Source: Rhodanobacter sp. UBA5168 | Lineage (GTDB): Bacteria; Pseudomonadota; Gammaproteobacteria; Xanthomonadales; Rhodanobacteraceae | Assembly (NCBI GenBank): GCA_002413455.1 | Contig: DHXA01000120.1 | Span: 5,947 to 14,202 of the forward strand | Direction of reading: 5' to 3' | Length of the DNA: 8,256 nucleotides | Part shown: positions 1-6,545 of the stretch, in pieces | How the letters are laid out: every line of letters begins with the position of its first letter | Numbering within the stretch: the first letter of the stretch is position 1 | Position numbers and translations under genes: made by a program | The notes under the pieces: model-generated | What the model was told of the DNA's origin: nothing | The model's input: only the letters and a program-made list of their open reading frames with translations | Databases searched by the model: none

Positions 1-1263
1 GGCAATGTGCGCATTCCCGGCGACAAGTCGGTATCGCACCGCGCGCTGATGCTGGCGGCGATCGCCGAAGGAGATTCGCGCATCCGCGGCTTCCTCGAAG
101 GTGAGGACACCCGCGCCACCGCCGCCGTACTCGCGCAACTGGGCGTGCGTATTGACACGCCTTCGGCGGGCGAGCGTGTGGTGCACGGCGTAGGCCTGCA
201 TGGATTGCGCGGCTCGTCGCAGCCGCTCGATTGCGGCAACGCCGGCACCGGCATGCGCCTGTTGACGGGTTTGCTGGCCGGACAGGCATTCGACAGCACG
301 CTGATCGGTGACGCCTCGCTGTCGAAGCGGCCGATGCGGCGGGTCACCGATCCGCTGGCCTCGATGGGTGCGTGCATCGACACGCACGACGGCCTGCCAC
401 CGCTGCAGGTGCGCGGTCGCCAGCCACTGCATGGCATTCGCTACGAATTGCCGGTGGCCAGTGCGCAAGTGAAGTCCGCGCTGTTGCTGGCAGGCCTGTA
501 TGCCGCCGGCGAGACCGAAATCATCGAGCCACACCCGACGCGCGACTACACCGAGCGCATGCTGGCCGCGTTCGGCTGGCCGATCACGTTCGAGCCGGGC
601 CGCGCGAAACTGGGCGGTGGTGGTGTTCTGCACGCCACCGATGTCGACGTGCCAGCCGATTTCTCCTCGGCGGCATTCTTTCTGGTCGCCGCCAGCATCG
701 TGCCCGGCTCCGCATTGAAACTACCCGCGGTCGGCCTCAACCCGCGCCGCACCGGGCTGCTGCAGGCGCTGCGCCTGATGGGTGCGGACATCGCGATCGA
801 AAACCCGCGCGAAAGCGGCGGCGAACCGGTCGGCGACCTGGTCGTGCGTTACGCGCCACTGCATGGCATCGAGCTGCCCGAGTCGCTGGTGCCCGACATG
901 ATCGACGAGTTTCCCGCGTTGTTCATCGCCGCGGCCGTGGCCAGCGGCAGCACGCTCATTCGCGGCGCCGCCGAGCTGCGGGTGAAGGAGTCCGATCGGA
1001 TCGCCACCATGGCCGTCGGCCTGCGCACGCTCGGTGCGGCGATCGAGGAGACCCCGGATGGGGCGATCATCCACGGCGGCAAGCTCGGCGCCGGCAGCGT
1101 GGAAAGCCATCTGGACCATCGCATCGCGATGAGCTTTGCGGTCGCCGGGCTGGTCGCCGCCGGCCCCGTGCGGATCAACGACTGCAGCCATGTCGCCACG
1201 TCCTTTCCCGGCTTCCTCGAGCTGGCCAACGGCTGCGGCTTCGCCTTGCACGCCGTCGCTTGA
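1..1263 (+). CDS. aroA: 3-phosphoshikimate 1-carboxyvinyltransferase (EPSP synthase), 5' end outside window
   Basis: EPSP synthase joins shikimate-3-phosphate and phosphoenolpyruvate in the cytoplasmic shikimate pathway to chorismate and the aromatic amino acids. The frame is open from the first base, so roughly 10-20 N-terminal residues lie upstream; the GTG at position 7 is an internal Val, not a start. Counting that Val as residue 1, I see GDKSVSHR (5-12, PEP/S3P-binding Lys7), DCGNAGTGMR (75-84), SAQVKSALLLAGL (152-164), MIDEFP (298-303, Asp300 as probable catalytic acid), RVKESDR (325-331) and DHRIAMS (370-376). These cover both lobes of the two-domain fold, and the C-terminus is complete. 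Gly80 matches E. coli Gly96, while Leu85 stands where E. coli has Pro101. kdsB follows after 55 bases on the same strand, so cotranscription is plausible. Identification is secure. Confidence 0.96.
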   Translation, partial: GNVRIPGDKSVSHRALMLAAIAEGDSRIRGFLEGEDTRATAAVLAQLGVRIDTPSAGERVVHGVGLHGLRGSSQPLDCGNAGTGMRLLTGLLAGQAFDSTLIGDASLSKRPMRRVTDPLASMGACIDTHDGLPPLQVRGRQPLHGIRYELPVASAQVKSALLLAGLYAAGETEIIEPHPTRDYTERMLAAFGWPITFEPGRAKLGGGGVLHATDVDVPADFSSAAFFLVAASIVPGSALKLPAVGLNPRRTGLLQALRLMGADIAIENPRESGGEPVGDLVVRYAPLHGIELPESLVPDMIDEFPALFIAAAVASGSTLIRGAAELRVKESDRIATMAVGLRTLGAAIEETPDGAIIHGGKLGAGSVESHLDHRIAMSFAVAGLVAAGPVRINDCSHVATSFPGFLELANGCGFALHAVA

Positions 1264-1280
1264 ACGCTGCCTCGCAGCGT
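1264..1280 (+). other. Small hairpin directly after the aroA stop
   Basis: A perfect 7-bp stem (ACGCTGC / GCAGCGT) with a CTC loop begins at the base after the aroA TGA. There is no U-tract after it, so it is not a standard intrinsic terminator. It may protect the mRNA 3' end or be a partial terminator between aroA and kdsB. Confidence 0.3.
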
Positions 1281-1318
1281 CGTTGCGGTAGGCTTGTCGC
1301 CTGGTAAAAGGAGCCCTC

Positions 1319-2095
1319 ATGTCCAACGCCGTGCCACCTTTCATCGTCGCCATTCCCGCCCGCTATGGCTCGACCCGACTGCCAGCCAAGCCGCTGCGGG
1401 AAATCGACGGCGTACCGATGGTGGTGCGGGTGGCACAGCGGGCGCTGCAAGCCGGCGCCAGCCAGGTGGTGGTGGCGGTGGACGACCAGCGTATCGCCGA
1501 TGCGCTGGCCGGGCAGGGGGTGAAAATATGCATGACCCGCAGCGACCACGCGTCGGGCAGTGATCGGCTGGCCGAATGCGCCGCCCGCTTCGGTTGGGCC
1601 GACGACACCATCGTGGTGAACCTGCAGGGTGACGAACCGTTCGCACCAGCCGCCGGCATTCGTGCGGTGGCGCAGGCACTGGCCGGTGACGATGCGCCGA
1701 TGGCGACGCTGGCCACGCCGATCATCGACGCCGAGGAATTGTTCGATCCGAATGTGGTGAAACTGGTACGCACGGTCAACGGCCGCGCGCTGTATTTCAG
1801 CCGCGCGCCGTTGCCATGGGCGCGTGACGCCTTCGCCATCGACCGTCATGCACTGCCATCGGGCTCGCCGTTCCTGCGGCACATCGGCATCTATGCATAC
1901 CGAGCCGGCTTTCTGGAGCGCTACAGCCGCCTGCCGCGCACACCGCTGGAGCGCACCGAATCGCTGGAGCAACTGCGCGTGCTCGAACACGGCCATGCGA
2001 TAGCGGTGCGGCTAAGTCCTGAACCGTTCCCGCCGGGCATCGATACCGAGGCGGACCTTGAGCGCGCGGAACTGTGGTTGCGCACACAACATTGA
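1319..2095 (+). CDS. kdsB: 3-deoxy-manno-octulosonate cytidylyltransferase (CMP-Kdo synthetase)
   Basis: This cytoplasmic enzyme activates Kdo with CTP to give CMP-Kdo, the donor for the inner core of lipopolysaccharide, so the organism makes LPS. The protein has 258 residues, normal for the family. Motifs in order: [15 protein letters not shown] (12-26, nucleotide-binding N-terminal loop), NLQGDEPF (101-108, with metal-binding Asp105), YFSRAPLPW (159-167), RHIGIYAYR (187-195), SLEQLR (215-220) and [11 protein letters not shown] (240-250). The ATG at 1319 is chosen because the Shine-Dalgarno AAAAGGAG (1306-1313) lies five bases upstream and the N-terminus aligns with the family. It sits 55 bases after aroA and 46 bases before uvrC. 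Nothing is missing or broken. Confidence 0.97.
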   Translation: MSNAVPPFIVAIPARYGSTRLPAKPLREIDGVPMVVRVAQRALQAGASQVVVAVDDQRIADALAGQGVKICMTRSDHASGSDRLAECAARFGWADDTIVVNLQGDEPFAPAAGIRAVAQALAGDDAPMATLATPIIDAEELFDPNVVKLVRTVNGRALYFSRAPLPWARDAFAIDRHALPSGSPFLRHIGIYAYRAGFLERYSRLPRTPLERTESLEQLRVLEHGHAIAVRLSPEPFPPGIDTEADLERAELWLRTQH

Positions 2096-2105
2096 GCCAC
2101 CACAT

Positions 2106-2128
2106 CGGGTGGGTCGCTATCCCACCCG
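2106..2128 (+). terminator. Hairpin between kdsB and uvrC, possible weak terminator
   Basis: A perfect 8-bp GC-rich stem (CGGGTGGG / CCCACCCG) with a 7-base loop TCGCTAT lies 10 bases after the kdsB stop. No U-run follows, so any termination would be weak. The uvrC -10-like box begins two bases after the stem, so the hairpin may separate the kdsB transcript from a new uvrC transcript. Confidence 0.35.
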
Positions 2129-2129
2129 C

Positions 2130-2135
2130 TAGAAT
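2130..2135 (+). promoter_or_regulatory. -10-like box TAGAAT placed for leaderless uvrC transcription
   Basis: TAGAAT matches TATAAT at 5 of 6 positions. The A of the uvrC ATG (2142) is the seventh base after it, where +1 is expected. No Shine-Dalgarno precedes the ATG (GAATCCCCGC). No good -35 hexamer stands 16-18 bases upstream, so the call rests on the -10 alone. The same hexamer is the -10 of the first tRNA-Gly promoter (4721-4726). Confidence 0.4.
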
Positions 2136-2141
2136 CCCCGC

Positions 2142-3983
2142 ATGCAATCCGCGCAACCTCCACCCTTCGACGGCAAGGCCTTCGTCAGCACGCTTACTTC
2201 CTCACCCGGCGTCTACCGTCATTTCGACGCAGCCGGCGAGTTGCTGTACGTCGGCAAGGCCGGCAACCTCAGGAAACGGGTCGGCAGCTATTTCCTGAAG
2301 CCGCGGATGGAGCCGCGCATCGGCGCGATGGTCGCGCAGATCGCCCGCGTCGAGATCACCGTGACACGTACCGAGGGCGAGGCGCTGCTGCTGGAATCGC
2401 AGCTGATCAAGTCGCTCAAGCCGCGCTACAACATCCTGCTGCGCGACGACAAGAGTTATCCGTACATCTACCTCTCCGGCGGCGAGGACTATCCGCGACT
2501 GGCGTTTCACCGCGGCGCACGCAACCTGCCGGGGCGTTACTTTGGGCCGTATCCAAGCACCTATGCGGTGCGCGAAAGCCTCAGCCTGATGCAGAAGCTG
2601 TTCAAGGTGCGCCAGTGCGAGGACAGCTATTTCCGCAACCGCTCGCGGCCCTGCCTGCAGCACCAGATCGGCCGCTGCACCGCGCCGTGCGTGGGGCTGA
2701 TCGACGTGGAGGATTACCGTAACGACGTGCGCCACGCCGAGATGTTTCTTGAGGGGCGCAGCAACGCGGTGATCGACGAACTGGCCGAGGCGATGGAGCA
2801 GGCCAGCAAGGCGCTGCAGTTCGAACGCGCGGCGAAACTGCGCGACCAGGTGGCTGCCTTGCGCCAGCTGCAGGCGCAGCATCACGTGCAGGGCGCCAGT
2901 GCCGACATGGACGTGATCGCCTGCCGCATCGAGTCCGGCATGGCCTGCGTCAGCGTGCTGTTCTTCCGCAACGGCATCAGCCTGGGCACCCGCGATTTCT
3001 TCCCACGGCTGCCGCTGGATGCCGAGCCGGCCGATGTGTTGACGCAGTTCATCGCCCAGTACTATCTAGATCGCCCGGTGCCGCGCGAGCTGATCCTCGG
3101 CGAGACGCTGGCCGATCAGGTCATCCTGACCGAACTGCTGACTCAGCACGCCGGCCGCGCGATCGAGTTGAAATCCAGTGTGCGAGGCGATCGCGCGCAG
3201 TTTCTCCAGATGGCCGAGCGCAACGCACAGGCCTCGCTGACCGCGCGGCTGGCCAGCCGGCAGACGCTCGGCGCGCGGTTCGACGATCTGCAGAAGGTGC
3301 TGGAACTGGTTGCGCCACCGCGGCGCATCGAGTGCTTCGACATCAGCCATACCCTGGGCGAGCTGACCGTGGCCTCCTGCGTGGTGTTCGGGCCGGAGGG
3401 GCCGGAGAAGTCGCATTACCGGCGCTTCAATATCGCTGGCATCACGCCGGGTGACGACTACGCGGCCATGCATCAGGCGTTGACCCGGCGCTTTCGCAAA
3501 GTCGCTGAAGGCGAGGGCGCGCGCCCTGATGTGCTGCTGATCGATGGCGGCAGTGGCCAGGTGGCGCAGGCGCTGGACGTGCTGAAGGATCTCGGCGTCA
3601 GCGGCATCGAGGTGGTCGGCGTGGCGAAGGGGCCAGGGCGACGCGCCGGCGAGGAAACCTTGGTGCTGGCGCGAATGGCATCGGGAAGCGCTGGCCGCGA
3701 GTTGCATCCAGGCTCGTCGTCGCCAGCACTGCACCTGGTAGCCGCCGTACGCGACGAAGCGCATCGTTTTGCGATCAGTGGTCATCGCAAGAGACGAGAG
3801 AAGGCGCGCGAGCGCAGCGTGCTGGAGGATGTGCCGGGCATTGGCGCGCGCCGCCGCTCGGCGCTGCTCAAGGCCTTCGGTGGCATGCAGGGCGTGGAGG
3901 GCGCCGGCATCGAGGAACTGATGCAGGTGAAGGGCATCGACCGCGGCCTGGCCGAACGCATCTATGCCAGTCTGCATGGCTGA
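2142..3983 (+). CDS. uvrC: Excinuclease ABC subunit C
   Basis: UvrC makes the dual 3' and 5' incisions around UvrA/UvrB-marked DNA lesions in nucleotide excision repair. The 613-residue protein has the full family layout. A GIY-YIG domain covers about 20-100 (PGVY at 22-25, LYVGKAGNLRKR at 35-46). A cysteine cluster follows (Cys159, 171, 179, 183), a region linked to metal or Fe-S binding in the family. The UVR helix pair that contacts UvrB is at about 206-243, the RNase H-like 5' nuclease has Asp400 (FDISH), Asp468 (LLIDGG) and His541 (DEAHRFAI) as the expected triad, and tandem helix-hairpin-helix DNA-binding motifs lie at about 560-612 (VPGIGARRR, VKGIDRGLA). The ATG at 2142 fits the family N-terminus but lacks a Shine-Dalgarno. 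pgsA lies downstream, as in E. coli. The gene is intact. Confidence 0.98.
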   Translation: MQSAQPPPFDGKAFVSTLTSSPGVYRHFDAAGELLYVGKAGNLRKRVGSYFLKPRMEPRIGAMVAQIARVEITVTRTEGEALLLESQLIKSLKPRYNILLRDDKSYPYIYLSGGEDYPRLAFHRGARNLPGRYFGPYPSTYAVRESLSLMQKLFKVRQCEDSYFRNRSRPCLQHQIGRCTAPCVGLIDVEDYRNDVRHAEMFLEGRSNAVIDELAEAMEQASKALQFERAAKLRDQVAALRQLQAQHHVQGASADMDVIACRIESGMACVSVLFFRNGISLGTRDFFPRLPLDAEPADVLTQFIAQYYLDRPVPRELILGETLADQVILTELLTQHAGRAIELKSSVRGDRAQFLQMAERNAQASLTARLASRQTLGARFDDLQKVLELVAPPRRIECFDISHTLGELTVASCVVFGPEGPEKSHYRRFNIAGITPGDDYAAMHQALTRRFRKVAEGEGARPDVLLIDGGSGQVAQALDVLKDLGVSGIEVVGVAKGPGRRAGEETLVLARMASGSAGRELHPGSSSPALHLVAAVRDEAHRFAISGHRKRREKARERSVLEDVPGIGARRRSALLKAFGGMQGVEGAGIEELMQVKGIDRGLAERIYASLHG

Positions 3984-4055
3984 CTATCGACCAGCAACTT
4001 CACTCGGCAGTGGCGCGCCGACGTGCGAAACTGCAGCAAATCACTGGATCGAATC

Positions 4056-4667
4056 ATGCGCATCAACCTGCCGACCTGGCTGACACTTTTCCGCGTCGCA
4101 TTGCTGCCGGTCATGGTGGTGGCGTTCTACCTGCCGTTCCCCGGCCACAACATCACGGCGGCGATCGTGTTCGTGCTGGCGGCATTCACCGACTGGCTGG
4201 ACGGCTATCTGGCGCGACGGATGAACCTCACGTCGGCATTCGGCGCATTTCTCGATCCCGTCGCCGACAAGCTGATGGTGGCGGTGACCTTGTTCCTGCT
4301 GGTGGAGTCGCACCGTGGTGGCTGGCCGGGCATCCTGATGGCAGTGACCGCAGCGGTGATCGTCGGTCGCGAGATCAGCGTGTCTGCGTTGCGCGAATGG
4401 ATGGCCGAGATCGGCATGCGCGCCACCGTCAAGGTTGCCTTCGTCGGCAAGCTCAAGACGGTCATGCAGATGGTCGCCCTGGTGGTGCTGATCGTGCAGC
4501 ATGAGAAAGCCGCCGAAGCGTTGCGGCTGTATCACATCGGCGAGGCCTTGCTGGTGATTGCCGGCGTGCTCACGATCTGGTCCGGCCTGTACTACCTGCG
4601 CGCGGCATGGCCGATCCTGCGCGGCGACACACCGCCGCAGCCCACCAGCGGAAACGGTCACGCGTGA
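4056..4667 (+). CDS. pgsA: CDP-diacylglycerol-glycerol-3-phosphate 3-phosphatidyltransferase
   Basis: This inner-membrane enzyme forms phosphatidylglycerophosphate from CDP-diacylglycerol and glycerol-3-phosphate, the committed step to phosphatidylglycerol and cardiolipin. The 203-residue protein carries a perfect CDP-alcohol phosphatidyltransferase signature, DGx2ARx8Gx3Dx3D, at 49-71 (Asp49, Gly50, Ala53, Arg54, Gly63, Asp67, Asp71). Hydrophobic stretches at about 7-27, 32-48, 73-84, 92-104, 132-148 and 162-180 fit a polytopic membrane protein. The start is set at ATG 4056 because MRINLPTWLTLFRV matches the usual PgsA N-terminus; an in-frame GTG at 4023 would add 11 unconserved residues. 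No clear Shine-Dalgarno is visible. It lies 72 bases after uvrC, and tRNA-Gly follows, the same order as in E. coli. Confidence 0.95.
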   Translation: MRINLPTWLTLFRVALLPVMVVAFYLPFPGHNITAAIVFVLAAFTDWLDGYLARRMNLTSAFGAFLDPVADKLMVAVTLFLLVESHRGGWPGILMAVTAAVIVGREISVSALREWMAEIGMRATVKVAFVGKLKTVMQMVALVVLIVQHEKAAEALRLYHIGEALLVIAGVLTIWSGLYYLRAAWPILRGDTPPQPTSGNGHA

Positions 4668-4698
4668 GCGCCGTGACGTCCGCGAGATCAATGCGGGC

Positions 4699-4726
4699 TT
4701 GACGATCGGCATTCACGTATTAGAAT
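4699..4726 (+). promoter_or_regulatory. Sigma-70 promoter of the first tRNA-Gly
   Basis: TTGACG (4699-4704), a 16-base spacer, then TAGAAT (4721-4726), each 5/6 to consensus. Transcription should start near 4733, about seven bases before the mature tRNA. The stretch after the -10 is GCGCGG, a GC-rich discriminator typical of stringently controlled stable-RNA promoters. Confidence 0.8.
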
Positions 4727-4739
4727 GCGCGGCTCCAAT

Positions 4740-4815
<76 letters not shown>

Positions 4816-4822
4816 GTTCGCA

Positions 4823-4859
4823 GACAAAGCCCCGATCCGGTCGGGGCTTTGTCGTTTTT
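4823..4859 (+). terminator. Intrinsic terminator after tRNA-Gly copy 1
   Basis: A perfect 13-bp stem (GACAAAGCCCCGA at 4823-4835 with 4841-4853) with loop TCCGG, followed by GTTTTT. It begins eight bases after the CCA end of the tRNA, so the first tRNA-Gly is probably a monocistronic unit. Confidence 0.9.
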
Positions 4860-4923
4860 GCCGGAGTGTCTGGCGACGCGGCGCGCGGCGTGCAGACAGG
4901 ATCGAATAGTGGTGTCATGGCTA

Positions 4924-4951
4924 TTCACAAGCGACAGCCTTCTGCTATGAT
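4924..4951 (+). promoter_or_regulatory. Sigma-70 promoter of the second tRNA-Gly
   Basis: TTCACA (4924-4929, 5/6), a 16-base spacer ending in TGC, then TATGAT (4946-4951, 5/6). The TG one base before the -10 makes an extended -10 element. From the -10 to the tRNA this promoter matches that of copy 1 at 15 of 19 positions, including the discriminator CGCGGCTCC; the upstream parts are unrelated. Confidence 0.8.
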
Positions 4952-4964
4952 TCGCGGCTCCGAT

Positions 4965-5040
<76 letters not shown>

Positions 5041-5048
5041 GTTTTTCG

Positions 5049-5081
5049 CAAAACCTCGGCTCACCGGGGTTTTGTTTTTTT
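5049..5081 (+). terminator. Intrinsic terminator after tRNA-Gly copy 2
   Basis: An 11-bp stem (CAAAACCTCGG at 5049-5059 with CCGGGGTTTTG at 5064-5074, one T-G wobble) with loop CTCA and a run of seven T. Strong canonical terminator. Confidence 0.9.
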
Positions 5082-5122
5082 GAAGCAACTGCGATCATCA
5101 CGGTCGCACTGCACCAAGCAAT

Positions 5123-5196
5123 GGCCAGGTGGCAGAGTGGTCATGCAGCGGCCTGCAAAGCCGCGTACGCCGGTTCGATTCCGACCTTGGCCTCCA
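5123..5196 (+). tRNA. tRNA-Cys(GCA)
   Basis: A 74-nt cloverleaf with encoded CCA. The acceptor GGCCAGG pairs with CTTGGCC (one G-U), the anticodon stem is GCGGC/GCCGC and loop CTGCAAA gives anticodon GCA. The T-arm has GGTTCGATTCC and the discriminator base is U, as expected for Cys. No convincing promoter is seen in the 41 bases after the preceding terminator, so it may rely on read-through or on a weak promoter. tRNA-Cys after tRNA-Gly downstream of pgsA repeats the E. coli order. Confidence 0.96.
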
Positions 5197-5224
5197 TTGC
5201 GCAACAGGCTGCGATCCAGCCCTC

Positions 5225-5249
5225 AAAACCCGCCGTTGGCGGGTTTTTT
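5225..5249 (+). terminator. Intrinsic terminator after tRNA-Cys
   Basis: A perfect 10-bp stem (AAAACCCGCC at 5225-5234 with GGCGGGTTTT at 5238-5247), loop GTT, with the T-run TTTTTT at the stem end. It closes the tRNA block. From here to the HU-like gene (5250-5525) I see no gene and only a weak promoter candidate. Confidence 0.9.
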
Positions 5250-5445
5250 GTTGTTCGTGTCGTGGGCTAAAACACGGACATCGCACGCGCAGCTGGCATG
5301 GGCACCGGCTGCAACTCGCACGATCGAGCCGCACAAAGAATGTCCACCGGAACGAAACCATCGCAGCACCATAAACGGCATCGATTGATCCTGCCCACCT
5401 GATTTGACGATCGGAAAGCGCCTGTTACCGCTGAAACCCGTTGGC

Positions 5446-5451
5446 TATAAC
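5446..5451 (+). promoter_or_regulatory. Candidate -10 box for the HU-like gene
   Basis: TATAAC is 5/6 to consensus and lies 80 bases before the chosen ATG. No good -35 is present; the best is TTACCG at 5425-5430 with a short 15-base spacer. Reported as the only plausible box in this gap. Confidence 0.3.
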
Positions 5452-5525
5452 GCAGAATTCCCCTACATTCACCCTGCCGAGAGGCAATGCAAACATTTCA
5501 TCATTCATTGACGACGGGGAAATCC

Positions 5526-5909
5526 ATGGCAAAGACGCAGAAGACAGTCAAAAACAAACCAGCATCCAAGGCGAAGGCCGCACCTGCTGCTTCCAAGCCG
5601 ATCAAGGAAGCCTTGAGCAAGTCCGGTCTGGTGGCGCATATCGTCGAGGCGAGCGGCGTCATTGCCAAGGACGTGCGCGCTGTGCTCGCCGCGCTGGAAG
5701 GCGCCGTAGCCGGATCCGTGCACAAGAAGGGGGCCGGCTCCTTCATGTTGCCCGGCCTGCTGAAAATCTCCGCAGTGAGCGTGCCGGCCAAGCCCAAGCG
5801 CAAGGGCATCAACCCGTTCACCAAGGAAGAACAGTGGTTCGCCGCCAAGCCGGCATCGGTCAAGGTCAAGATCCGCCCGCTGAAGAAGCTGAAAGACGCT
5901 GCTGCCTGA
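5526..5909 (+). CDS. HU-family histone-like DNA-binding protein with Lys/Ala-rich N-terminal tail
   Basis: A small basic nucleoid-associated protein that should bind and bend DNA as a dimer. The 127-residue form has a disordered Lys/Ala/Pro-rich tail at 1-27 and an HU-like domain at about 28-120: a helical dimer part (IKEALSKSGLVAHIVEASG), the turn KKGAGSFMLPGLLK (67-80), then a beta-arm segment with NPFT (96-99) and WFAAKPASVKVKIRPLKKLK (104-123). This variant, with PGLLKI in place of the usual HU core and a KPLKKLK-like end, is typical of xanthomonad HU paralogues. ATG 5526 is chosen because GGGGAA (5516-5521) lies four bases upstream; the in-frame ATG at 5487 would add an unrelated 13-residue extension and has poor ribosome-site spacing. 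It sits between the tRNA block and the tRNA-Leu att remnant and appears intact. Confidence 0.88.
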   Translation: MAKTQKTVKNKPASKAKAAPAASKPIKEALSKSGLVAHIVEASGVIAKDVRAVLAALEGAVAGSVHKKGAGSFMLPGLLKISAVSVPAKPKRKGINPFTKEEQWFAAKPASVKVKIRPLKKLKDAAA

Positions 5910-5939
5910 TCCCGTCGTTCCCGACGACAGTCGATCACC

Positions 5940-5967
5940 GAGTGCGGCGGCATTGCCCGCCGCACTC
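5940..5967. terminator. Strong hairpin between the HU-like gene and the tRNA-Leu remnant
   Basis: A perfect 11-bp stem (GAGTGCGGCGG at 5940-5950 with 5957-5967) and a 6-base loop CATTGC, 30 bases after the HU stop. Neither strand has a T-run next to it, so it is not canonical, but it lies at the 3' ends of two convergent genes (HU on +, tRNA-Leu on -) and could serve both. Confidence 0.5.
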
Positions 5968-6010
5968 CTCAACAGGGACAGGGAAGCCAGGACGTGGCGA
6001 ACACGATGGT

Positions 6011-6065
6011 TGGTGCCGGGCCCGGAATCGAACCGGGATACCCGTGAGGGTGAGGGACTTTTAAG
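6011..6065 (-). pseudogene. 3' fragment of tRNA-Leu(UAA); probable attachment site of an integrated element
   Basis: Read on the - strand, the segment runs from the anticodon loop CTTAAAA (6065-6059, anticodon UAA) through the 3' anticodon stem GTCCC, a long class II variable arm (ACCC-TCAC-GGGT), the T-arm CCCGG-TTCGATT-CCGGG, the acceptor 3' strand CCCGGC, and ACCA. The 5' half (acceptor, D-arm, anticodon stem) is absent: the - strand sequence before it shows no D-arm. The acceptor strand is one base shorter than a normal tRNA, suggesting decay after loss of function. Integrases that use tRNA 3' ends leave this displaced piece at one border and an intact tRNA at the other. Here the chromosome is on the left and the element on the right. 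leuZ (UAA) is the third tRNA after pgsA in E. coli, so the location agrees. Confidence 0.8.
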
Positions 6066-6090
6066 GTTTCATGCCGGAAGCTTAAAAATC
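6056..6090. repeat. Imperfect inverted repeat across the att border
   Basis: GACTTTTAAG (6056-6065) and CTTAAAAATC (6081-6090) are complementary at 9 of 10 positions with a 15-base spacer. The left arm is the tRNA-Leu anticodon loop and stem; the right arm lies inside the element. Paired core-type sites of this kind are bound by tyrosine integrases, but the spacer is longer than usual, so chance is possible. Confidence 0.3.
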
Positions 6091-6164
6091 ATCGACATAG
6101 CGCAATTTTTTTACGCGAGCCGCCCTGATAAGTGACCGATGTATCAAGGTTGGGCCGGGTAGTT

Positions 6165-6409
6165 TTACGCAGGTTTCAGGCGCTTTTCGGCACTGGGAAC
6201 AACCGGAACTTCCTGGTCATAGATATCCATCTATGCGCTCCGATTTGTGGCCCGCTGGCGTGCTGCTTATCGTGTCGGGTTCCCGCGGTATCGGTGATGC
6301 CCTTGCGCTTGTTGTCCCGTCTATCCCAATAAGCACCTGCCGGGATGTCGATCTGGCGGATGTGTTCCGGGATCGTTGGGTCGTGCAAGCGCTTGCGGCC
6401 GACTCTCAC
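6165..6409 (-). pseudogene. Phage-type tyrosine integrase, internal deletion and frameshift
   Basis: From GTG 6409 the frame begins VRVGRKRLHDPTIPEHI and continues to AYWDRRD, which resembles the N-terminus of phage site-specific integrases that sit beside tRNA att sites. After about 35 residues the similarity stops. Further on, two other frames encode GHKSER (about 6267-6250) and then DIYDQEVPVVPSAEKRLKPA, ending at TAA 6165-6167. GHKS...IYDQ resembles the last catalytic block of tyrosine recombinases (His of GHKS and the nucleophilic Tyr). A one-base excess between R and DIYD puts the two pieces out of frame. A normal integrase has about 350-400 residues, so the catalytic core with the two Arg residues is deleted. 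It lies 99 bases from the tRNA-Leu fragment, the usual integrase position. Nonfunctional. Confidence 0.65.
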
Positions 6410-6545
6410 AAGATTTCGGCCCTGTACTTCGGATCGTTCCCCGGCGACAGTCCCAGTCCCTTCGCCGAGTTGATCAGTGCATATGTCGTCCACGGTCGGC
6501 CACCTTTCCAGTGAAATACGGCATCCCTTGATCCTCGAGCGCACG
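6406..6545 (-). pseudogene. DUF4224-like small protein, 5' truncated and frameshifted
   Basis: The end of this frame, GGRPWTTYALINSAKGLGL through KYRAEIL, resembles the C-terminus of DUF4224 proteins, short phage proteins usually encoded just upstream of the integrase (role unproven; excisionase-like regulators have been suggested). The preceding part, RALEDQGMPYFTGK, is in a different frame; adding one G in GGAAAGGTGGC would join the two into a continuous family-like sequence. The TGA stop (6408-6406) overlaps the integrase GTG as GTGA, the usual translational coupling of this gene pair. The N-terminal part is gone: upstream of about 6545 the sequence is methyltransferase. Assignment is by memory of the family, not by search. 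Confidence 0.55.

Noticed and set aside
235..261. Glyphosate-insensitive type of EPSP synthase, because Leu stands at the E. coli Pro101 position
   Set aside because: The key Gly80 (E. coli Gly96) is retained; insensitive CP4-type enzymes have Ala there. Leu at the other position alone is not evidence of tolerance in this family.
721..1353. Long - strand frame across the aroA end
   Set aside because: Shadow of aroA; no motif, and it crosses the well-supported aroA-kdsB gap.
3066..3977. 303-codon - strand frame inside uvrC
   Set aside because: Antisense of the conserved UvrC nuclease and HhH region; His/Gln/Leu-rich shadow composition.
4023..4055. GTG 4023 as an alternative pgsA start
   Set aside because: The extra 11 residues (through LDRI) do not resemble PgsA N-termini and no ribosome site precedes the GTG.
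5404..5409. TTGACG as a -35 box for the HU-like gene
   Set aside because: No -10 lies 15-19 bases downstream; TATAAC is 36 bases away.
5487..5525. ATG 5487 as an alternative start of the HU-like protein
   Set aside because: AGAGG is only two bases from this ATG, and the added residues do not fit the family; MAKTQK at 5526 does.
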